A DNA stretch of 64,000 bases from Micromussa lordhowensis. Lineage: Eukaryota > Cnidaria > Anthozoa > Scleractinia > Lobophylliidae. The notes under the pieces were generated by a model. The model was not told where the DNA came from. It did no database searches and saw only the letters and a program-made list of their open reading frames with translations. Below are positions 20,634 to 33,114 of this stretch, in pieces. The position numbers were made by a program, and so were the translations under genes. Within the stretch, counting starts at the first letter, position 1. Every line of letters begins with the position of its first letter. The stretch is from NCBI GenBank assembly GCA_964020085.1, contig OZ026601.1, positions 252,001 through 316,000 on the forward strand, in the 5' to 3' direction.

Positions 20634-23600
20634 ATGGCTGCTCACGGAACTGTTCGTGGAAAGCAAGTCTTTTGTGATGTGTGTGAAGTCACTTTACCTT
20701 CAGGTAAGCATGGCTGTGAATAAAATTGGTGAAGAAAGTGATATGCTTAAGCTTATACTTACGTGGGATTGTCACACTATGTTTTGGGCCACCTGACTAG
20801 ATGCTGCGAGATGGAAAGAAAGTCCAGTGAAACTTCAATCTGACTCGGTTTTGTCCACCGTCACGTACGTTTAGCGGAGACTTTCCTCTTTTATGTCCAT
20901 TCATTATCTGTAGTTCCTAGCCAAGGAGCAAGGTAGGAAAGGTAAATTCTGCATACGAGCCAAATTACCCATCAGGCCGGAGCTTATCCCCGTTTCAGTA
21001 GCATGAAGCGACTTGGAGTACTTTACTCCCCTCTGGATGGGATGTAGTCCATCGAAGGGTTAGCTCCAGCATTAAATTCGCCGGTACCCATTTATAGACC
21101 TTGGTAGAGTAAGGCACTGTGCGAGTAAAGTTTCTTGTCCAAGAACACAACACCATGTCTCTGGCTAGCGCTTGATACCAGACCACTTGAAGCGTAGTTG
21201 AGTGCACTAAGTATGAGGCCACTGCACCACCTAGTCAAGGAGCTGCAATTTTAGATTGTTTCCTAGCGGGTAATATCCTTATTTTTTTAAAGTTGCACCT
21301 GGAGTCCACAAAACAATGCTGAACCTTGGCTGAAACCAGGCTAGTCTACTACTAGATAAAATAAACTTGCAGATACTTATGAACTAATGAACTAATGAAG
21401 GTACAACATAGCAAAGCAGTGACTTATCTTAAGGTTGACAGTGGTGAAGTAAGTAATGGTGCATATTTTTGTGGATAAAGAAGATACTTCCTTCTCTTCC
21501 ACTCCCTTCCTCCCATGACCACCTTGTTTTAATGACATGACTGTGTTTTTGGCTTGAACAAAATCTCTGTAAAACCCTAAAAACAAAGTGGAATTTTTAA
21601 GTAACAGTTGCACTGATTTAACAAAAAAATACATTGGTTACGTTTTCTGTGCTGCAAGCAGGAGTCATTGGGGATCAATGGCCAGTCTGTCTCCTAATAA
21701 TTGAAACCTACCGTATTTAAACCACCACTCCATTGATACAATCAAGTTTTTATACATGGTTCCACAATACAAATATACCAAGGACTGTCAAAAATTCACC
21801 TGTATATCTGAGGAAGAATATACTGTAGTTATTCTAGATCTTTACCAAAATTATGTTGCAGCCTCATTGTTGCCAACCCACAATAAAGGGAAAAAACACC
21901 AAAGGTTGTTGAACTTGAAACAGGAAAGAGAGAGCTCATCAAAGAAAAGCATTTATGTTCGGGGTTTTCAGAAGTCTGGATCTATTGAAGAAGAGTTGAC
22001 TAAATACTTCAATGTGTATGGAAAGGTCTCGAACATCTTCTTGGACAAAGACAAGGTACGTACCTCAAACACCTAGATCATCACTGAGCCATATTTTTGA
22101 CACTGCATATAGATATAACCATAGCATGATGTTGGCATAAACATTACCAGTGACACTTTAAGAGTTACTTTTAGAAACAGTTTATTTTCACAGCTTGAAC
22201 AGATGCAGCAGTGTATTGTCATTCCTTTTTTTCCTGTGTGCAGCGATGGCATCAAATACATGTACCTCTTTTCGGAAAATCCTAAAAGATATAATAGTGG
22301 ACGTTGCCTAAAGGCTGGTTTTTACTAGCTCATAAGCATAAGCTGACGTACGCAGACGCAGTGAGATGTTGATAATTAGCACCTTTTGTTAGGAAAATTT
22401 TGAACAAAAGTTGCTAATTATCAACATCTAACTGCACCTATGTATGTCGCGTTATGCTTATGCACCAGTGGAAACTAGCCTTAACTTACAAGAAGTACAA
22501 TAGCCCAATTTCGATATATTAAAATTCAGCCTAAAACAATAGACCTCAGCACGAGGCTCGTGGGAATAACTACAGAGTTTGTGGGGTTTATTCCCACGAG
22601 CCTCGTGCTGAGGTCTATTGTTTTAGGCTGAATTTTAATATATCGAAATTGGGCTATTACTTCGCTCATCTTTCAATAATATTTATTATAATAATTTCAG
22701 TCTGACCATGCTCACAGAGCAGAAGTATGAAGTATTATGCTGCTGTTTATAAAGCATGGAATATAAAATGGTGTTGTCTTTCCTCATTCCAGTTGTAAGG
22801 TTCCTATTTGGAATGTTCATTGGCAACATATATGAAAAAAATATTAATAAATGTTTAGTACGTCTAGTAAAGTTTTAAATGCCAAGCAATTATTATGAAC
22901 TGCATTACTAGCATACGTCTGGCTTCATGCTCTCTTGTGAATTGAACAATGTTCAGTTTAACAGTGAACTTTTAGATTCTTTTTTGTCAATTTTGAGACT
23001 GAAAGGTTCAATTTTTGTTTCTTCCTTTTCAAGGGCATTTTTGCTATTGTGGAGTTTGCTGATAAAGAAAGTGTATCCGTGGTACTGACTCAGGAATCAC
23101 TACCTCTTTTAAATGGCAAATGGCTAACAGTGAAAGAAAGAACCGTAAACAAAGCAGCCCTTCAGGGTAAGGTACAAACATCAAGGAAGCGCAAACGCAA
23201 TGACTCACAAGAAGAAGGCCAGCAGGATAACAAAGAGATGGCTTTCTTTTTGTCAGAGGATCTCATTACCAAACTTAAGTCATCTCGCACAGTAGGTAGA
23301 AGTTTTATGCTTGTTCATATATCATTGTCTGGGTGACTTTGATTTCAGCATTGAATTTTTTTTCTTGGACCTTAATTCAACATAAGGTTTAGGGAGTACT
23401 ACAGTGTATTTCCCATACTGAGCAATGCTGTTGCTTGTAATTTTTTTAGTTGAAGCTGCTGCTGAATAGTATTTGAAGAAACAGTAGAGGCAGATATTAT
23501 TACAAGCTTGCTTTCATAAACTTACTCAAAATTATTGTTTAAAGTAAAACCAGTGGTCAGCACTTCTGGGAACTACTTGAGTTTTAAAACGTTTTTATTT

Positions 23601-26600
23601 TCTCCTACCCATTTCGTGTGACTAGCGCACACTTCATCAGGGAGTTTTACAATACAACCAAGTATATACCTGTACATATACCTAAACAAAGAATTCCACA
23701 TTTCGTGAAAACACGTACATGTATCTAACTAACTATTCGGATGCACAGTTTCCACTGCAGGCCCAAATAGTGGTGTCACATTTAAAATATGTCATTGCCT
23801 TGATTATTTTTTCGCCTTTTTCCTTGACCCATTACTGCATGGTTTAGATATCCATAGGTTGTTTTCCGAAACATAGAATTCTGTGTTTAGATATATATAC
23901 AGTTATACTTGGTTGTATTGTAAAACTCCCTGGTGAAGTGTGCACTAGTCAAATAAAACATGTAGGAGAAAATAAAAAAGTTTTACAACTCAAGTAGTTC
24001 ACAGAAGTGCTGCTCACTGGTTTTACTCTAAAACAATCTTGGTGTCATACAGTTGAAACCTGCTATCCTGAACTCAATGAGAAATAGTCAGAGATGTCGG
24101 GGTGTTGTGGCAGAGGGGGGCCTTGAGGTGGAAGATATTAAATGACTGAAATAGTATATTTTTCAAGGGAAAATGATTTTTCATTCTTCGCGACCGGCAA
24201 AATTCGCTGTTTACTTGCCCTAGACACAACAGCTACTCAGAGAAAATATATATATATATATGTGGTGGGCTCAGCAAGGAAATCGCTTTGTGCCAGCTAC
24301 TTGAAATTCTTCTCCTTCTACTTCAAATGTTCGGGAGAATGCTGAGGAGGGAGTTTGAGATAACTGTGTTCAAGAGACATGTAGCAAGGTTCTGTTGTAT
24401 CTCTCTAGAAAAAGCGTAACCTCTGTGAAGATCAAATTCTAGTAAGGTGACTCCCTTGGTTTGTAATGCATACTCACCCTCTTTGTTTCATTTGGTAATT
24501 TTTGGATTCTACTACTATTTGTTTGCAGGTCGAGGAACAATTGAATTTGTTGATGCAACACTTGTGTTTAACTGATGAAGACATCAAGTTAAGAAGACTA
24601 GTTTGTCAACTGTTACAAGAAGTGTTTGGTGAAGTCTATCCTGGCGTGTCAGTGGTGCCTTTTGGTTCTACTGTTAGTGGAGTTGGCTGGACAGGAAGCG
24701 ACTTGGATGTCTGTTTATTAACAAGTGTTACACCCTCTCAGTGTGAAGAGACTGGTGTTGATTACTCTTTAGTTATTGACATGTTGCGTAGCTTTGCTCC
24801 TGGCTGTACAAACATCATACCAGTCTTGACTGCTAAATGCCCTCTTGTCAAGTTCACACACCAGCCATCTGGCTTGTCATGTGATCTATCGGTGAATAAC
24901 AGGTATTTTTAATGTTCTGACGTATATGACTGTACTGAAATCAAATGGGAGGTTTGTATGGGCTAAGTATTTTAACTTAGTTTGTGGCCAAACTAACTGA
25001 AGGAAGCCAATGGAAGAAAGCCAACTAAAATATCTCTCACAATAGTAATAGTTTTTATTTGCTTCTCAAATTGATATCCCTAGGCACATGTAAAGTTTAA
25101 GTCCATTCCAGTTGGTAAGACAAGAGGTGGATGGTCTGTGTCCCTTATTAGTGCTCTGTCCTCAATTAGTGTCACTGGTACTAGAACAAACACTCTTTAA
25201 TAAAGGATATGCATGGATGTGTGGATAAGACTGGATATATGGCTTATCCATGCTGCTATGTCAAGTAATTACATTAAACTTGCTGCTCTTAGATGGGATG
25301 TTTTCCTTCCATATTACTAACTTCCCAGCAATTTTTCAAGTTGTCCAGGGAATTTTCATTTCTATGTATACTCCTTGTGAGGCATAGTATATCATGGCTA
25401 GTGCTCGGGCTTTATACAGAGTGGTCAGGGTTTCAAATGTGGTACAAGTGTTTTGGCTAGACCGTTCACTCTCACAGTACCTCTCTCTACCCAGGTGTAT
25501 ACCAAACCTAGCCATAGTCATTTCCTGACCTCTCAAGAAAGAAATAGTGTACCCCTTCGCCATCAGAGTATATAAGATGTCATTCTGCACTTCACCTATA
25601 CCTTTCATTTCTTTTTAGGCTTGGTGTTGCAAACTCAAATCTTCTTCGCTGCTACATGTCTCTTGATCCCAGGATCCCTCAGCTGGTGTTTATCATGAGA
25701 GCATGGGCAAAAGCCAAAGTTCTCACTGTTGGAAGACACTTGTCAAGTTATGCAGTGACCCTCATGGTGTTGTACTTCCTGCAGACACAGAACCCACCTG
25801 TTATTCCATCGTTGCAGCAGGGATTTGAGTCATGGATCAAAGAACAATCACATTCATGTAACAAAGAAAGTTGTGGCTACCACAAGTTGCTTGTTGAAGA
25901 GCTTGAGTCCAAGATGATTGATAACTGGAACTGTTCATTCTTCACAGATGTTGCCAGACTTTCTTCATCAAATAACAACAAAAGTCTGAGTAAGTAAAAA
26001 TTATTGTTTGTATGTGTCAGTGACCAACACAAAAGCCTATGCTACTTTGGTCACTGAGCACACTTGATCTTGGCTATTTATTGTTAGTATAAATCTGTTA
26101 GCACTCTATCACAAATGCCGTTCTCTGATTGGCTACGCTACTCACTATCTATTCTGTGATAGATAGTGATTAGCATAGCAGTGTACCCTCGTTAGCAAAA
26201 TGATGGCCGCTTCTTGGCATTTTCGAAGTGTCTGTGAAGAGGACTAAAATTTCGAGTAAAACAAAAAGAAATCTGACAAATCTGAAACTTGAATCTGATT
26301 TAATTTGTTGTGTTTGGCGTGGTTTGAAAGTTTTGATATTACAGTCATTCCCGTAAAACCGTGAACACCAGAGAAAATTTATGGAATGTTTATTGTTTCG
26401 TGACCAATCAGAAGTGAGATGAAACCAACAAGCTGGCTTTTTCTTCCAACGAACTGGCTTTTCATCCACGACTAACCTTCAAAAACCAAACTACAGAATT
26501 TGGAATAGACCTAGAAGCGAAATTTTACAACGGTGCAAGTTTTCCTTCTCAGCTACAAAAGAATACGGATCGAAAATCACCAATCACAGCAACTAGCATG

Positions 26601-28774
26601 ACCCTTTGAACTGCACGTGAAGAACACCGGTCAGCCCCGCTTCTGATTGGTTGTTTTTTTCTCAGACGCGCTGTCTGGCCTTGTCTGATCCTATCTACTT
26701 TATTCAATATCGCTTTCCCGTAAATTTCTCACTAAACATATTATTCATATCTGTTCTTTGCACATAAATAAGCTGAAATACAAAAAGAAGAATTTCAGTA
26801 TTTGAAAACGGTAAAGTTGAAGATTTGTCGTGGAAGAAAAACCCAGCTCGTTGTTTCGAATCAAGTCGTGACTAATCCATGCTGCGGTTTGGCGGTTATT
26901 TTCTGCGGTTTCATCTCGCTTCTGATTGGTCGCGAAACAATAAACATTCCAGAAATTTTCTCTGGTGTTCACGGTTTTACGGGAATGACTGTAATGATAG
27001 ATAATCAAGCAATGTTAGCAGGTCAAGAGAGTTAAGAGACTGATCATGTTTACATGTATATGCAGGTCAATATTAATAAATAGATTACAATAGAATAGTA
27101 GTAATAATAGAATAGTAGGTATGGTAAGGTCGGCATAACTAGTATTTCAGCCTTGTGGCTGATCGGATTGATGTTTATAATCTTTGAATTCTGAAGTGTG
27201 ATTGAATGGCTTCACTAGGACTATTTTTTACCCCTTCGTTGTTAGTCCATCACAGAGCTCCACTTTAAATTATGGACCTTTCTACCTTTCTACCTTTCTT
27301 TCTTTCACACAATATCAACAAAATAATTTTCATAAACCACCTCCATTTTGACCATTGATCGACTTACCATGCCAAATTTAGTAAATATGATCCTTTTGGG
27401 AATCTTTGCTTCTCCAATCAGTCATGAGGTGCGAGAGATTACCCTGTTGGTATTATCCTACTGTTATTAATCATCTCTTTAACAGGTCAGCTGCTGGAGG
27501 AGTTCTTTTTCTTCTTTTCGACTGAATTTGACTTTGCTAATTGTGTGGTCAGCGTAAGACGTGGTCATAACACAAGCATTACATCAGTGTTAGGGGAGTT
27601 AAAGGGAGCAGATTATTGGAGAACAGATGAGGATAGAAGTGGTGTCGCAATCAAGAATGATCCAATTTGCGAAAAACAATCAACAAAGATTAATAACTGT
27701 GAGACTACAAGTGAAATTACTTTATCAACAGAACAAATTACTGAACAGCAGAAAGTTCTACCAAGTTCCAGTATTGCAAGTTCTCAAAGTGGTTCAGGGA
27801 GCTGCAAGCGAACAGAATTTAAGATCTCTCCCATGTGTGTACAGGATCCATTTGAACTTGTACACAACTTGACACAGAACATAACTGTTTCAGCACTGAA
27901 ACATATTATTGAATTGATGAAAACTGCACATCGGATTTGCACCAATCTAAATGGAAGTGGCGAGAATCCAAATAACAATACAAACAAACTGCTTGATTTG
28001 TTAACAGTTTGTCGATCTACCAAGAAAAGAAAAAGTTCACACTGCCACTCTTTCTTTGTTGAGTATCAAGACATCAGTCTTCAAGCATTTGGTGGATCTC
28101 ACAATGTCAAGTTAACTACACCCAGGGAGATTTTTCTTTTTGTGATAGATTCTTTAGAAAGAGAATTTGGATTCAAGTGTGAAATGAAATCATGCAACAT
28201 TGAAAAGGATTCAGACTCGTCACAGGCTATCCAACCAGTCAAAGTGTCACAGGCATCGCAATATCTTGAAGACAACTCTGCAGGATGTACAAACAATGGA
28301 AAAAACTCTGATGCCAAAGAAGAGAGAGATCAAGCTGGAAAATCAGGAGAAAGTGATCAAATTGAGGACAGCTTTTCAGCCATTTGCACAGCTTTTGAGA
28401 ATACATGGACACATTGTCGCAGAGAAAGACGCAAATCATTACAACCTCAGAGGTTGCAAAGAAATGAAAATGGTGAAACTGCTGGAAAAGATTCATTGCT
28501 AGATGAGAAATCACAGCAAATGTGTGATCCAGGGAAATTTGTGGACCCCATACTTCAGATTTCTTCTTCCAGCAAGCAACCAGAAGTTTTTACAAATGTC
28601 CCCATGGTTGCTTCTCCAATTCTTATTTTTCAACTGAATGTCAACAGTTCACCTGGAAAGAACTTGAAAGGTTGTACTGTCTCGATGGAACATGCTGAAA
28701 GAAGCGATTTCCAGCTGTTTGGGAACTTCTTCTCAGCTTACAAGAATTACTTCATAGGCTTGATGATTAAGTAA
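20634..28774 (+). CDS. TUT1: Speckle-targeted poly(A) polymerase / U6 terminal uridylyltransferase (TUT1-like)
   Basis: Six exons: 20634-20703, 21862-22055, 23034-23291, 24529-24902, 25619-25989 and 27486-28774. They join in phase to about 851 residues, close to human TUT1. Order: a matrin-type C2H2 finger (C14, C17, H30, H36), an RRM (IYVRGF... then GIFAIVEFAD), a nucleotidyltransferase domain with FGSTVSGVGW and GSDLDV (D232, D234, third Asp in GLSCDLSVNN at 293), and a PAP-associated domain split by exon 5/6. A long low-complexity tail follows. TUT1 adds the oligo(U) tail to U6 snRNA and polyadenylates selected mRNAs in the nucleus. Introns carry several foldback elements. The stop is TAA at 28772. 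Confidence 0.93.
20941..21238 (-). repeat. SINE copy, GGGTACCGGC family
   Basis: Read on the minus strand it starts GGTGGTGCAGTGGCCTCATA and continues through a TTCTTGGACAAGAAACTTTA core and ATGGGTACCGGCGAATTTAA. The core resembles V-SINE-type tRNA-derived SINEs. It lies in TUT1 intron 1. Confidence 0.75.
22311..22483. mobile_element. MITE with AAGGCTGGTTTTTACTAGC termini
   Basis: The left end AAGGCTGGTTTTTACTAGC with CATAAGCATAA pairs with TTATGCTTATG and GAAACTAGCCTTA at the right. A second inner repeat GTTGATAATTAGCA / TGCTAATTATCAAC forms a stem. It lies in a TUT1 intron. Confidence 0.75.
22499..22658. repeat. Foldback element with two perfect 71-bp arms
   Basis: Arms 22499-22569 and 22588-22658 are exact reverse complements by eye, separated by an 18-nt loop. 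In the TUT1 pre-mRNA they would form a perfect 71-bp duplex. Confidence 0.9.
23534..24037. mobile_element. Inverted-repeat element in TUT1 intron 3
   Basis: Arms starting TTGTTTAAAGTAAAACCAGT and ending ACTGGTTTTACTCTAAAAC are about 160 bp each, with matching blocks AAGTAGTT, AGGAGAAAATAAAA and ACTTGGTTGTATTGTAAAAC. The centre is single copy and no ORF is seen. Confidence 0.75.
26341..26994. mobile_element. Inverted-repeat element in TUT1 intron 5
   Basis: Arms of about 88 bp begin ACAGTCATTCCCGTAAAACC and return as GGTTTTACGGGAATGACTGT. Internally there are also CACGACTAACC / GGATTAGTCACGACT-like matches. No coding content. Confidence 0.75.
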
Positions 28775-29315
28775 ACAAATAGCTTGCTACACCTTACTTC
28801 TTGAGTGCCGATGTTCATGGTTCAAAAAGGTTTCCAAATTATACTTTTGGCAGTTATTGAACATCATGCAAACGGCACCATCAACAGATTTTTACTTGGT
28901 TGAACTGCCAAACTAAAGCTTTCGACTGTGGGAAAAACAAAAACTTTCTTCTGTGTTATTTGATATAAATATAACCAAATGTAGTAATTCAGTTGAACTT
29001 CATGTAGGCGACCACCTGAAATTTCAAGTCTACTGGGACCACTTACAAGAGTTCCGACTGTAGGGGATCAAAACTGTTTGTGGGTTTTGTCAATTCTAAC
29101 CTGTAAATACATGTAGGTCTTCAGCTTGGGGTATAAGGCTAGAAAATAAACCAGCGAGCTGACCAGAGAGCCCACCTTGGTCTCGGTCACGCCAAAATGC
29201 AGGCTGTGCAGACTGAGTGCTTTTTTACTTACACACTAGTAATTCCCTTTTGACGCATATTTTTTCGGTTGAGTTAAAAAATAGTGTTGAACAGAAACTC
29301 AATGTTTGACAAACT
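28775..29315. other. Spacer 3' of TUT1
   Basis: No exon or repeat is recognised. It probably contains the TUT1 3' UTR. Confidence 0.4.
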
Positions 29316-29773
29316 CTAAAGCATCAAAGCTGCACTAAATCTGTGAAACTCTACAGCATTCAACGTCACATGAACTGTTAAAGTCTTTGCCCCAACTCTG
29401 AAGCGGTCTTCTCTAAATGGTTCATGATACTGCTGCCTGCGCCTTTCCGGTGATGTTCGGGATCAACAAACAGGCCTTTGATTTGTACTGCATGGAATTT
29501 ACCTTGTTCCTCCACTTCCTGTTTTAGAATAGTATTGGAAATAGCGTGACCAAAGCCAAGTACTCTTTCATCTTGATCCTCTGCAATTACAATTTCTCCT
29601 TGCCCTAGAAACTCTAAAATAGACCTGGATTCTGTCTTTTCACCCAAACTTCTTCTTCATTTGGACTGTAGTGACTCGAGCACATCTTCTGAATAGCTTT
29701 GGTATGAAGCTTGTAAATATTGTCCTTTTCTTTTTCAAATGCTCTCCCGTTAGTAAACTTCCCTTCTGTCCCC
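29316..29773 (-). pseudogene. GNAT-fold N-acetyltransferase relic with two frameshifts
   Basis: A frame at 29647-29378 encodes IVIAEDQDERVLGFG and VDPEHHRKGAGSSIM, the beta4 and acetyl-CoA-binding motif A of GNAT enzymes. The expected N-terminal part (AIQKMCSSHYSPNEEEVW) is in another frame upstream. The expected beta5 end (KTLTVHVTLNAVEF) is in a third frame downstream, after a run of Gs. An acceptor-like CCTTTTAG precedes 29773. Two single-base shifts, or sequencing errors in short homopolymers, separate the pieces. No full gene context is visible, so a decayed copy is the simplest reading. Confidence 0.55.
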
Positions 29774-30112
29774 TAAAAGGCGCTTTATCAAGGAAACCGA
29801 CAAGTAGAAATTTCACAGTCTTAACTCACAGAGACCTTTCCCCTAAATGAAACCCAGATGTTGTGTAAACCGCCAAGAAACCTTGACCTACTGGTTTCCT
29901 TTATATTTCTGACTTATGAATAACTTCATATGGACAGGTTAGAAATGTTTATTAAATCCATTTTGAAATCACTGGTAACCCTTGTAATGTGATTGGTTCT
30001 CAGCGGTGCAATTTATTCACAAACTGCACTATCTTTTGCTCTAAATCACATTTTTTCTCAGCCAATGAGAACGGGACAGTAAAACAAAACAACCAATCAG
30101 ATTTTAAGGCTT

Positions 30113-30896
30113 TTTTAAAGTGCCTATGAAGTAAAAAATTATTGTTGCTTATTTGAAAGGCTTTTCAAAGTAAAGAAGAATGGCGCTTTCCTTTTTGAAA
30201 TATCTTTTTTCGTTCTAGAGATATTTACGTTTTTGTATTATGCAAATGAGGGAAGTGATGACGTCATAAATCGTTTCACTTGAAAAGTAAAACACTGAAT
30301 CATTAATATCTCCAGAAATATTGGAGCAGTGTTCTTCAAACTTGGCACCAGAAATATACATCACAAAAGGAACAGAATGACACCTACCATTTTGTTACCA
30401 TGGCAACACTCTTGGCTCCAGTCTCTCTCTGTGAAAAGCCAAATATGCCCATTTGCAACCCTTTGAAAAGGGACAGAGGGTCTTGCTCGGAACACACATG
30501 GTTCCCATATTGTCTTAACTCTCCCCATTAGATTGTTGAGAGTGGATGATCGTTGTTTAAGATAAAATCTGAGAATTTTAGTTTTAATTAAAACACGACC
30601 AGCGGCATAACCGTTGTCATGGCAACGGCACAACGGGTCTCGTTTTGTTTCTTTTACGATGTACATTTCTGGTGCCAAGTTCGAAGGCCACCGCTTTAAT
30701 ATTTCTAGAGATATGCTTGATTGAGTGTTGGACTGTTTTAGTGGAACCACCTATGACGTCAGTCACTCATAATACAAAAACGTGAATATCTCTAAAACGA
30801 AAAAAGGTATTCCAAAAAGGAAAACGCCATTCTACTTTACACTGAAAATCCTTTCAAATCAGCAGCAATTATTTTTTACTTCATAGGCACTTAAAA
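30113..30896. mobile_element. Inverted-repeat MITE (TTTAAAGTG family)
   Basis: The end TTTAAAGTGCCTATGAAGTA is matched by TACTTCATAGGCACTTAAA at the right. Internal arms share ATATCTCTAGAACG-like and TATGCAAATGA-like blocks with the element at 62884. About 784 bp; the central ORF is random. Confidence 0.8.
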
Positions 30897-31037
30897 CTCC
30901 ACCAATCACATTGCAGGAAAATAAAAGACAAAAAAGCCATTGTTTGGCAAATTTGGCAACTTGGGACAATAAATATTGGTCCTGACCAAAATTTAGGCTA
31001 TTAAAATGTGCGATTTAAAAATGGATCTAATAAAGTG

Positions 31038-31177
31038 GTAATTGAACTTCGGGTCGTGCAATTTTGGTCTGAAATCATACATGTGATTTCAAATCAAACT
31101 CGTGCTGCGCGCTCGTCTGATTTTGAAATCACGCGTATGATTTCAGACCAAATTACACTCCACTCAGTTCAATTACC
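31038..31177. mobile_element. Small foldback element
   Basis: GTAATTGAAC pairs with GTTCAATTAC and TTTGGTCTGAAATCATAC with GTATGATTTCAGACCAAA. It carries a CpG-rich centre (CTGCGCGCTCGTC). Confidence 0.7.
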
Positions 31178-31357
31178 ATAATATATCACAAACGATTACT
31201 ATATTGATCAGGTCATGTCAACATACTTGTGTATATGCACTCTTTGCAATGGGTGAGGGTAGGCTTTTGTGCCAGGAAGTCTTTGATTATTGCATACAAT
31301 AGATTTGACTAGATTTCAATAGCCACTTGTTTGTCAAAAAACAGCCCATGTCTTTTA

Positions 31358-31834
31358 AACCCGGTCCTTACTTAAGGACGCAAGCATAACTATAAGCATA
31401 AAAGAAGCTTATGTGCTAGTGAGGACATCCGTGATGTAAGCCTAAGAATATCAAAACTTGTCTCTCTGCTAAGTCCAGTGAGGACCAGGGAGCGCTTCCA
31501 TATAAAAAGGACAGGGTGTCGTACCTTTTAGAGGTTAAAATTGGTACCTCTTAGGGTGTTAAGCCTCGATATCACAGGGGCTTTTAAGCCCAAAAATATA
31601 TGACAGGAGATAATGTGTTGTGCATGAATTGGTACCTCTTAGGGGAGAAAATATTTCAAGCCACGCCCACAAAACAGGATCTTGGTACCTGTTAGGGGGT
31701 CTTTTCAAAATTTCTGATGAGCACTCGCATCCTTTTTACATGGGAGTCCATCACCGGGGGTGAGGACATGTTGGCATAAGCATAAGAATGCTTATGCAAA
31801 AGCTTATGGTTACGTCGAAGTGAGGACCGGGCTT
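31358..31834. mobile_element. MITE with AACCCGGTCCT termini and a nested GGTACCTCTTAGGG repeat
   Basis: Outer ends AACCCGGTCCTTACTT and GAAGTGAGGACCGGGCTT are inverted, with paired CATAAGCATAA-type blocks inside. At 31485-31760 a second sequence repeats TTGGTACCT(C/G)TTAGGG three times, which looks like another repeat inserted into the MITE. Confidence 0.65.
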
Positions 31835-32825
31835 ATATCCAATCCGCACACACCAAATCCTAATCACATGAATGACCTATTGAAGAGTTTCATTTGACCT
31901 TTCTGCTTGCATGGTGTCTATAAATTGTTGTCTCAACTGACTAGCACTGTTGTCGCACTGACTCAACGTATGCAGTGCAAAGCTCCGGAGACTAAGGACG
32001 TAGCCAACCAAAAGTAAGTTAAGTTAGATATTTTTACCAATCCTTTCTTCACCAGCTCCCTACAAAAATAACCGAGTAATTTTTGCTCTGGAGGCATGAA
32101 ATATACCATTTGGCAAAACCTGTAAGGTCTGCACTAGAACTGGACTACGAGTCTAGAGGTTCTTGCGTGTAACATGTCTTACTCCTGTCCCATATTTTAG
32201 GAGTTTTGGTGCTAACACAATCTAGCTTCTTAAGAAAAAGAAAACAAACAGCAGTCACAAATATTACAAATAGACAACACGTCTAAAACCTTAACTGTAT
32301 TGATGTGACGTTGAACGGGTACACCTTCTTTCTCATGTTTGCTTTCTTAATATTCAAGACAAAAAAAAGCTGAAGAAAAAAGGGCTACTTGCGGTCTATC
32401 TGCAACCTCACCCAGTGTGACCCAGAAACCTATACATAACAAAGCCAAACTCAGAGAAAATTATCTTCTGATTAAATCAAAATGAAAGTACAGTTACATA
32501 GCATCTTAATTCTATTTGAATTGTGCAAGAAAAACTATTGACATTTTTATTTCATTTACATAATTTTCAAGTACTTCAAAAAGTTCAGAATCATGTGATT
32601 AAACCGAAAGCTTCTAACCAACCAGTGACAAATTTTGGTATTTTAAACACACCAGAAACTAGATAAACGTTAACTACTTACAAATAGCCTCTCAAATTAG
32701 CTGAAGTATCAAACAGTCATCTATTGTAAGCTAAGATGACTGTCGTTAGATGAAAGAATCAGGCCTTGTTGAATTAATTAGACGTACAATAAAATACCAC
32801 TACAAGTGAAATGAAGCCTTGGAGC

Positions 32826-33114
32826 CATGACTGGCTCATAGCTGCCAGAGCTTATCCTGGTTTCTGTAACCTGAAGCGGCTAGGAGCATTTCTACTCCTC
32901 CTGGAAGGCATGCTAGTTCATCGCAGGTCACTTCTCGCAATTTGTTAGGTTTCCCCAACAATTTGCCAGTACCCATTTATACTCCTGGGTGAAGAGAGGC
33001 AGTGTGAGGGTTAAGTGTCTTGCCCAAGAACACAATGTCCCTGGCCAGGGCTCGAACCCAGACTGCTCACTCCAAAGTCAAGCGCACTAACCATGAGGTC
33101 AATGCACCGCCCAC
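32826..33114 (-). repeat. SINE copy, GGGTACCGGC family (longest in the window)
   Basis: On the minus strand it starts GGGCGGTGCATTGACCTCAT, has tRNA-type boxes (GGTTCGAGCC-like), then TTCTTGGGCAAGACACTTAA and AAATGGGTACTGGCAAATTG. It is the best copy for defining the family. Confidence 0.75.

Noticed and set aside
27545..28774. A separate 409-residue protein
   Set aside because: It is the last exon of TUT1. The frame opens in phase at 27486 after a consensus acceptor, and the apparent start is GTG.
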